Source: Nitrospina sp.
GTDB lineage: Bacteria; Nitrospinota; Nitrospinia; Nitrospinales; VA-1
Direction of reading: 5' to 3'
Assembly (NCBI GenBank): GCA_018653085.1
Contig: JABIAY010000049.1
Location: 54,335 to 118,334 of the forward strand
DNA length: 64,000 nucleotides
The position numbers were made by a program, and so were the translations under genes. The notes under the pieces were generated by a model. The model searched no databases, had not been told where the DNA came from, and saw nothing but the letters and a program-made list of their open reading frames with translations. How positions within the stretch are numbered: the stretch's first letter is position 1; the number at the start of each line of letters is the position of its first letter. Shown here piece after piece: positions 59,741 to 64,000 of this stretch.

Positions 59741-61825
59741 ATGAAACACTATAAACTTCAAGATATCAGGAATATTGGACTAGTAGGCCATGGGGGGTCG
59801 GGCAAAACATCTTTGGCGGAAGCGATTTTGTATTTTTCCGGAGCCTCCGACCGGTTGGGTAAAGTGGGCGATGTTTCTTCGATTATGGATTTTGATCCGG
59901 ATGAAATAAAATGTGGTCACTCCATAGATGCCTCGGTCGCCTTTTGTGAAGTGAACGCTACTAAATTAAATCTTGTAGATACACCGGGAAGCAGTAACTT
60001 TATTTCTGATACGCCTGCCTGCCTCAGGGTGGTCGATGGCTTGATTTTTGTAGTCGGTGCCGATGAGGGGGTTCAATTTTACACGGAAAAAATATGGAAC
60101 TGGGCCGATCAACTGAATCTGCCTAGAATTATTTTCCTGAATAAGTTGGACCATGATCGGGCTAATGTCGCCCCGGTTCTGGAAGCCATTAAAAAGAAAT
60201 TCAATAAAAACCTGGTTTTCATACAACTCCCCGATGCCACCGGGCCAGATTTTTCTGGAATCGTAGACCTTATCGACAATCATTATTTTTCCTACGACAA
60301 AGACGGAAAGGGCAGTGGAAAGACAGGAGAAACGCCTTCTGCGATTAAAGATGAAATGGAACTCAGTCACGCGGAATTGATGGAGGCTGTGGCGGAAGTC
60401 GATGACGACCTGATTGAAATATATCTTGAGCATGGCGAGTTGACCGAAGAGGAGTTTTCTAAAGGATTAAAAGAAGGTATTCGCAAGGGTCTATTGATAC
60501 CTGTGGTTTGTGGGTCTGCTCTGCATAATATGGGTACAGACCTTCTGCTCAAGACGGCTATCAAATACCTTCCCTCTCCTGATATGAGAGCTCCGGAGCC
60601 TGCAAAACAGGGTGATGCGGAGGTCTCCCGTTCCGCCGATGATCCGACTTCGGGGCTGGTATTCAAAACCATTGCCGACCCCTATGCGGGAAAACTGACT
60701 TTGTTTAGAATGTTCTCGGGATCCCTTAAGGGAGACTCTGCTATTCATAATGCTACCCAGGACGCGAATGAACGTGTGGGGCAGTTGTATATGCTACAAG
60801 GCAAAAAGCAGGTTAAAGTTTCGGAAATCTCCGCAGGGGATATAGGAACCGTGGCCAAGCTGAAAGTAACGGTGACGGGTGATACATTTTCTGATGCCGA
60901 GGAAAAGGTGGTGTTCCCGCCCATTGCTTTCCCATCGCCGGTTTTTTCGCGTGCACTGGTACCCAAAACAAGGGGTGATGAAGAAAAAATCAGTAGTGCT
61001 CTGCACAGATTGTTGGAAGAGGACCCGACTCTGAAGATGGAAAGAAATGCCCAAACCGGACAATTGCTAATTTCCGGGCTGGGACAGGTCCACTTTGATG
61101 TGACGCTGGAAAGGTTGAAGCGTCGTTTTGGGGTGGAAGTGGATGTTAAGATCCCCAAGGTTCCTTATCGCGAAACAATTAAAGGCTCCACCAAGGTACA
61201 GGGAAAATATAAAAAGCAAACAGGTGGAAAAGGACAGTTTGGAGACACCTGGATAGAAATCTCCTCTTTGAAGAGAGGAGAAGGCTATATTTTTGAGGAT
61301 AAAATTGTTGGGGGTGCCATCCCCAAGACTTATATTCCTGCGGTTGACAAGGGAATCCAGGAAGCAATGACCAGTGGCATCATTGCGCATTATCCTATGG
61401 TCGATGTAAAGGTGCGGCTGTATGACGGGTCTTACCACAATGTGGACTCATCGGAAATGGCATTTAAGATTGCCGGTTCACTCGGATTCAAAAAAGGAAT
61501 TATGGATTGTAAACCGATTCTTATTGAACCGGTCATGAGTATGGAAATTGTCGTGCCAAGCGACCATGTAGGAGATATAATGGGCGATATCAATGCCAAA
61601 CGCGGTAAGATTCAAGGTGTTGATCCCGCAGATGACACTCAGGTCATCAGGGCTCATGTGCCGATGGCGGAAGTCTTGAATTATGCCGCCGACCTGACCT
61701 CCTTGACAGGGGGGCGGGGCATGTTTGTCATGGAATTTGATCACTATGCGGATGTCCCGGAACATTTGATGCAAAAAATCATTGATGAGGCCAACAAGGA
61801 CTTCGAAGAAAAGAAAAAGGAGTGA
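59741..61825 (+). CDS. Elongation factor G-like GTPase
   Basis: A 694-residue EF-G homologue starting at ATG 59741 with GAGGTG at 59733. The G domain has GHGGSGKTSLAEAILYF, DTPG and NKLD; domains II to V follow with VPYRETIKGSTKVQGKYKKQ and GGRGMFVMEFDHYADVP. The P-loop reads GHGGSGKT rather than the AHIDAGKT of the canonical factor, and effector-loop residues differ, which is the mark of the EF-G2-like paralogues. A canonical fusA would be expected with rpsL/rpsG elsewhere. Role may be recycling, stress or an unknown ribosomal step. Confidence 0.88.
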   Translation: MKHYKLQDIRNIGLVGHGGSGKTSLAEAILYFSGASDRLGKVGDVSSIMDFDPDEIKCGHSIDASVAFCEVNATKLNLVDTPGSSNFISDTPACLRVVDGLIFVVGADEGVQFYTEKIWNWADQLNLPRIIFLNKLDHDRANVAPVLEAIKKKFNKNLVFIQLPDATGPDFSGIVDLIDNHYFSYDKDGKGSGKTGETPSAIKDEMELSHAELMEAVAEVDDDLIEIYLEHGELTEEEFSKGLKEGIRKGLLIPVVCGSALHNMGTDLLLKTAIKYLPSPDMRAPEPAKQGDAEVSRSADDPTSGLVFKTIADPYAGKLTLFRMFSGSLKGDSAIHNATQDANERVGQLYMLQGKKQVKVSEISAGDIGTVAKLKVTVTGDTFSDAEEKVVFPPIAFPSPVFSRALVPKTRGDEEKISSALHRLLEEDPTLKMERNAQTGQLLISGLGQVHFDVTLERLKRRFGVEVDVKIPKVPYRETIKGSTKVQGKYKKQTGGKGQFGDTWIEISSLKRGEGYIFEDKIVGGAIPKTYIPAVDKGIQEAMTSGIIAHYPMVDVKVRLYDGSYHNVDSSEMAFKIAGSLGFKKGIMDCKPILIEPVMSMEIVVPSDHVGDIMGDINAKRGKIQGVDPADDTQVIRAHVPMAEVLNYAADLTSLTGGRGMFVMEFDHYADVPEHLMQKIIDEANKDFEEKKKE

Positions 61826-61867
61826 GCGAAGGTATAGGCGAAGACTATCATTTTTGAGGAAAAAATT

Positions 61868-62197
61868 TTGAATAAAGCTGATTCAAATGGAACCCTGGTG
61901 AAGGCAGAGATTGTCGATCAGGTTTATGAAAAGGTGGGGTTCACACGCCAGGAAGCTGTCCAGGCTGTGGAAATTTTATTTAACGAAATTAAATCCGAAC
62001 TGGCCGGGGGGAATAATGTCCGGATCTCAAGGTTCGCCAGTTTTATTTTGCGCGATAAAAAAGCGCGTAATGCACGCAATCCCAAAACCGGAGAAACGAT
62101 TCGTATTCGGTCCCGGACGGTATTGACCTTTAAACCCAGCAAGCAGTTACTGGATTCCACAAACCAATCTTCCCACGATGAAACCTCAAATTCCTGA
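61868..62197 (+). CDS. ihfA: Integration host factor subunit alpha-like DNA-binding protein
   Basis: A TTG start at 61868, after GAGGA, yields 109 residues with the HU/IHF fold: [26 protein letters not shown] and [25 protein letters not shown]. The linked merR gene 3' of it and the extended C-terminus favour IhfA over HU. It bends DNA for transcription and recombination, and IHF is a usual helper of sigma-54 promoters such as those in the flagellar blocks. Confidence 0.9.
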   Translation: MNKADSNGTLVKAEIVDQVYEKVGFTRQEAVQAVEILFNEIKSELAGGNNVRISRFASFILRDKKARNARNPKTGETIRIRSRTVLTFKPSKQLLDSTNQSSHDETSNS

Positions 62198-62540
62198 CAA
62201 ATTATTTTTTAAAATTGGTGAGGTGGCTGAGCTCGCCGGTGTGGAACAGCATGTTTTGCGCTATTGGGAAGACGAAATCAATGCGCTGAAACCCTCGAAA
62301 AATAAATCGGGGCAGAGGCTGTACCAGAAAAACGATGTTGCATTGGTGTTAGAAATCAAACGACTGCTTTACGAAGAAAAATTCACAGTTGCCGGCGCCA
62401 AAAACAAACTCAAGAAATTTAAGAAAAAAGGGACTCAAATGGATTTTGCCTACGACCGCGAAGCTTTTCTGGAATGGAAGCAGGGGTTGAAGAAAGAATT
62501 GGAGTCTATTTTAAAATCCCTTGAAGACCCTGAACCCTGA
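62178..62540 (+). CDS. MerR-family transcriptional regulator
   Basis: A 120-residue regulator starting inside the last 20 bp of ihfA. The winged-helix N-terminus reads [20 protein letters not shown], with [19 protein letters not shown], and a charged coiled coil follows; no ligand-binding domain or cysteine cluster is seen. ihfA-merR pairs of this short type are common in Proteobacteria and relatives. Confidence 0.9.
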   Translation: MKPQIPDKLFFKIGEVAELAGVEQHVLRYWEDEINALKPSKNKSGQRLYQKNDVALVLEIKRLLYEEKFTVAGAKNKLKKFKKKGTQMDFAYDREAFLEWKQGLKKELESILKSLEDPEP

Positions 62541-62574
62541 CCTGCGTGATACCCCATTATTGGTTGGAAAATAA

Positions 62575-62609
62575 AAAAACCTCCCGGTATCCACCCGGGA
62601 GGTTTTTTA
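62575..62609. terminator. Bidirectional intrinsic terminator
   Basis: CCTCCCGG and CCGGGAGG form an 8-bp stem flanked by A-run on the left and T-run on the right, so it can stop transcription both of ihfA-merR (plus) and of the convergent peroxiredoxin-like gene (minus). Confidence 0.88.
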
Positions 62610-62628
62610 TTGCAGAACAGTCCCTTTT

Positions 62629-63102
62629 TCAGGAAAAAGCTTTTTTTGCCGCATCTACAAGGCCACCGATGGTTCTGCATCCCAGCAAGTCGGCATCTTC
62701 CCGAATCACTTGTTCACCATTTGCATCCACTGCGATGGCAGATCGGTTCAGATAACGGCTTTTTACTCCTTCCAAGGTCAGCTTATTGGCATTGCCAAAC
62801 TCCTGGTTTACATCCTGAAGCAGGTTGGGGAGGCCTCTTCCTGCATTGCTCAGAATATCGGTTCCTACTACAACAATGACTTCATCTGCGCCTGCGGCTT
62901 TGAATTTGTCCATATTATCTTTAACGAGGTCAAATTCTTTGTTGCAGAAACCGCCAGCGCCCGGCAGGGTGATAATGAGTCTCTTACCCTTAAAATCATC
63001 GATAGACAGTTCCTGCTCTATTGGTGTTGAGGCGGCTTTTTCTACCGACCATTCCGGATTTAACCTGATTAACTTTGCATCACTGCCTGGCAACTTTGCC
63101 AT
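62629..63102 (-). CDS. Divergent peroxiredoxin-like (redoxin/AhpC-TSA) protein
   Basis: A 157-residue redoxin-fold protein related to peroxiredoxin-5. The fold signature is LIITLPGAGGFCNKEFDLVKD, where the peroxidatic cysteine would be C54-like in GGFCNKE, and VVVGTDILSNAGRGLP follows. The conserved threonine of the Prx PxxxTxxC motif is absent, so activity is uncertain. GGAGG lies 7 bp before ATG 63102. It is read towards the bidirectional terminator. Confidence 0.7.
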   Translation of the reverse strand: MAKLPGSDAKLIRLNPEWSVEKAASTPIEQELSIDDFKGKRLIITLPGAGGFCNKEFDLVKDNMDKFKAAGADEVIVVVGTDILSNAGRGLPNLLQDVNQEFGNANKLTLEGVKSRYLNRSAIAVDANGEQVIREDADLLGCRTIGGLVDAAKKAFS

Positions 63103-63303
63103 AGAGAAACCTCCATATTTTATGTTTAAAAGACAACTTTAAGATGCCTGGGAGTGTGGAAAGATGCAAAATTTGCGTATAAAAAACTGCCATCACTATG
63201 CTTGAGCTAACATACTGATTTTAATAGATTGTTCCGGCTATGGATAAAACAGGTTTGTTCTGTTAATCTAGTGGTATTGATAAACCTTGGGGTTTCAAAA
63301 TCA

Positions 63304-64000
63304 ATGCGTAGATGGATTGCAACAGGTTGGGTTTTATTTTTTAGTTTTTTAGCGGCTGAAACCTTATCGGGCGAAGAGGCCAAAAGGCCTTTTTACGAAC
63401 ATCCTGGTGATTACCGGCAACAGATCGACCAGGGGAAAGCTGATTTTAAAACTCGCTTTGGTTATGAATTGCTGGATTTGGAAATGGGCTGGAAACCCGA
63501 GGAAATTAAAGAATTAACTTTGGCGTTTTCCCGTTTGCCGGAAACATTTCTACATATACCGGGGGTAAAGGGATTTTATCATTTCAGTAAACTTCGGGCG
63601 GCTCCAGAAGGGATGCCGGTGGATGATGTGCCTGCCGCCACTTTTCCCGGTTTCCAAACTGTGTACAGAAGTAGTCAATTGTCCTACCAGGTGGAGGTCG
63701 ATGATCAGGAACCTCGTGTAGAGCTTTTCAATAGCTTGTTTTATGAAGACCGGGAGGTGTTACAGAATATTGTCCAGCATGAGATGGCGCATTTTTTTGA
63801 TATATTCCAAGGTTACCTGTCATTTTCCCCGGAATGGCTGAAAATCTCTGACTTCAGTTTTATTCCTCTTCCCGCTCTGGACGGGCGAGTTGGGAATGAT
63901 TATTTATTCGCGGCTGTAAATAATCCGGATGTGGATCATTACGCTCCGGTCTCCTCCCGCCAGCTTCCTACCTATTCGCGGCAGAACCCGCAGGAAGATT
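63304..64000 (+). CDS. Partial secreted HExxH zinc metallopeptidase-like protein
   Basis: The gene starts at ATG 63304 and stays open to the right edge (232 codons seen). A signal peptide of about 20 residues ends near LSG. The zinc motif HEMAH is at about 161-165 (VQHEMAHFFDIF), typical of metallopeptidases, and the gene continues past it. No other catalytic residue can be assigned because the C-terminus is missing. The protein family is not recognised. Confidence 0.75.
   Translation, partial: MRRWIATGWVLFFSFLAAETLSGEEAKRPFYEHPGDYRQQIDQGKADFKTRFGYELLDLEMGWKPEEIKELTLAFSRLPETFLHIPGVKGFYHFSKLRAAPEGMPVDDVPAATFPGFQTVYRSSQLSYQVEVDDQEPRVELFNSLFYEDREVLQNIVQHEMAHFFDIFQGYLSFSPEWLKISDFSFIPLPALDGRVGNDYLFAAVNNPDVDHYAPVSSRQLPTYSRQNPQED

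Overview
The window reads as a chromosomal stretch of a Gram-negative, motile, respiratory bacterium. It encodes two ADP-heptose-type glycosyltransferases, a lipid A acyltransferase and several outer-membrane barrels. The combination of a cytochrome bd-like oxidase, clustered multiheme c-type cytochromes, a gamma subunit of the nitrite oxidoreductase/ethylbenzene dehydrogenase kind and sigma-54 flagellar promoters best fits a nitrite-oxidising lineage such as Nitrospinota (Nitrospina-like). That assignment is an inference: no rRNA, tRNA or NxrA/NxrB gene is present. Almost everything is chromosomal core. I see no prophage, insertion sequence, CRISPR array or integron.

Layout. 1-4610 (minus): a partial cyclic-nucleotide-binding protein, gcvPB, two family 9 glycosyltransferases flanking a tiny Trm112-like protein, and a PAP2 phosphatase. 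4696-4810: dispersed repeats. 4879-6874 (plus): a TIGR04282-type protein and hisD. 6914-13454 (plus): a respiratory module with its own promoter, operator-like inverted repeat, long leader and strong terminator. It encodes a bd-like oxidase subunit, two membrane-anchored cytochromes c and a diheme cytochrome fused to a gamma-type heme b domain. 13557-16383: rpoZ, a repeat cluster, ltaE, a small membrane protein and a TIGR02001-like outer-membrane protein. 17027-30210 (plus): flagellar export and regulation genes fliLMN, fliOPQR-flhB and flhA-flhF-flhG-orf-fliA. Each of the three blocks is preceded by a -24/-12 sigma-54 promoter with exact 10-bp GG/GC spacing; a minus-strand gene for a secreted tandem-repeat protein sits between the last two. 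30266-36046 (minus): lipid A acyltransferase, acpS, tsaC, purE and a 1072-residue coiled-coil protein ending in an FGE-sulfatase fold. 36511-39768 (plus): two outer-membrane proteins and a sensor kinase. 39869-42766 (minus): an MFS transporter, a secreted CnaB-like protein and a monoheme cytochrome c. 42983-47600: cinA, a 58-residue zinc-ribbon membrane protein, a rhomboid protease (minus) and a NACHT-FGE protein. 47984-50970 (plus): a response regulator with a degenerate HD-GYP domain directly upstream of motAB; motA carries an apparent single-base frameshift. 51148-55732: the riboflavin operon ribD-ribE-ribBA-ribH followed by nusB and a phosphoesterase. 55856-64000: a cell-wall amidase, der, a small membrane protein with an FKBP isomerase (minus), an EF-G-like GTPase, ihfA-merR, a divergent peroxiredoxin (minus) and a partial secreted HExxH protein.

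The parts most worth follow-up are the respiratory module, in which a CydA-like core lacking the usual CydA signature is co-transcribed with cytochromes and a gamma-type subunit, and the two large proteins ending in FGE/C-type-lectin folds, one of them a NACHT NTPase of the kind seen in bacterial immune and conflict systems. No reverse transcriptase is present here.
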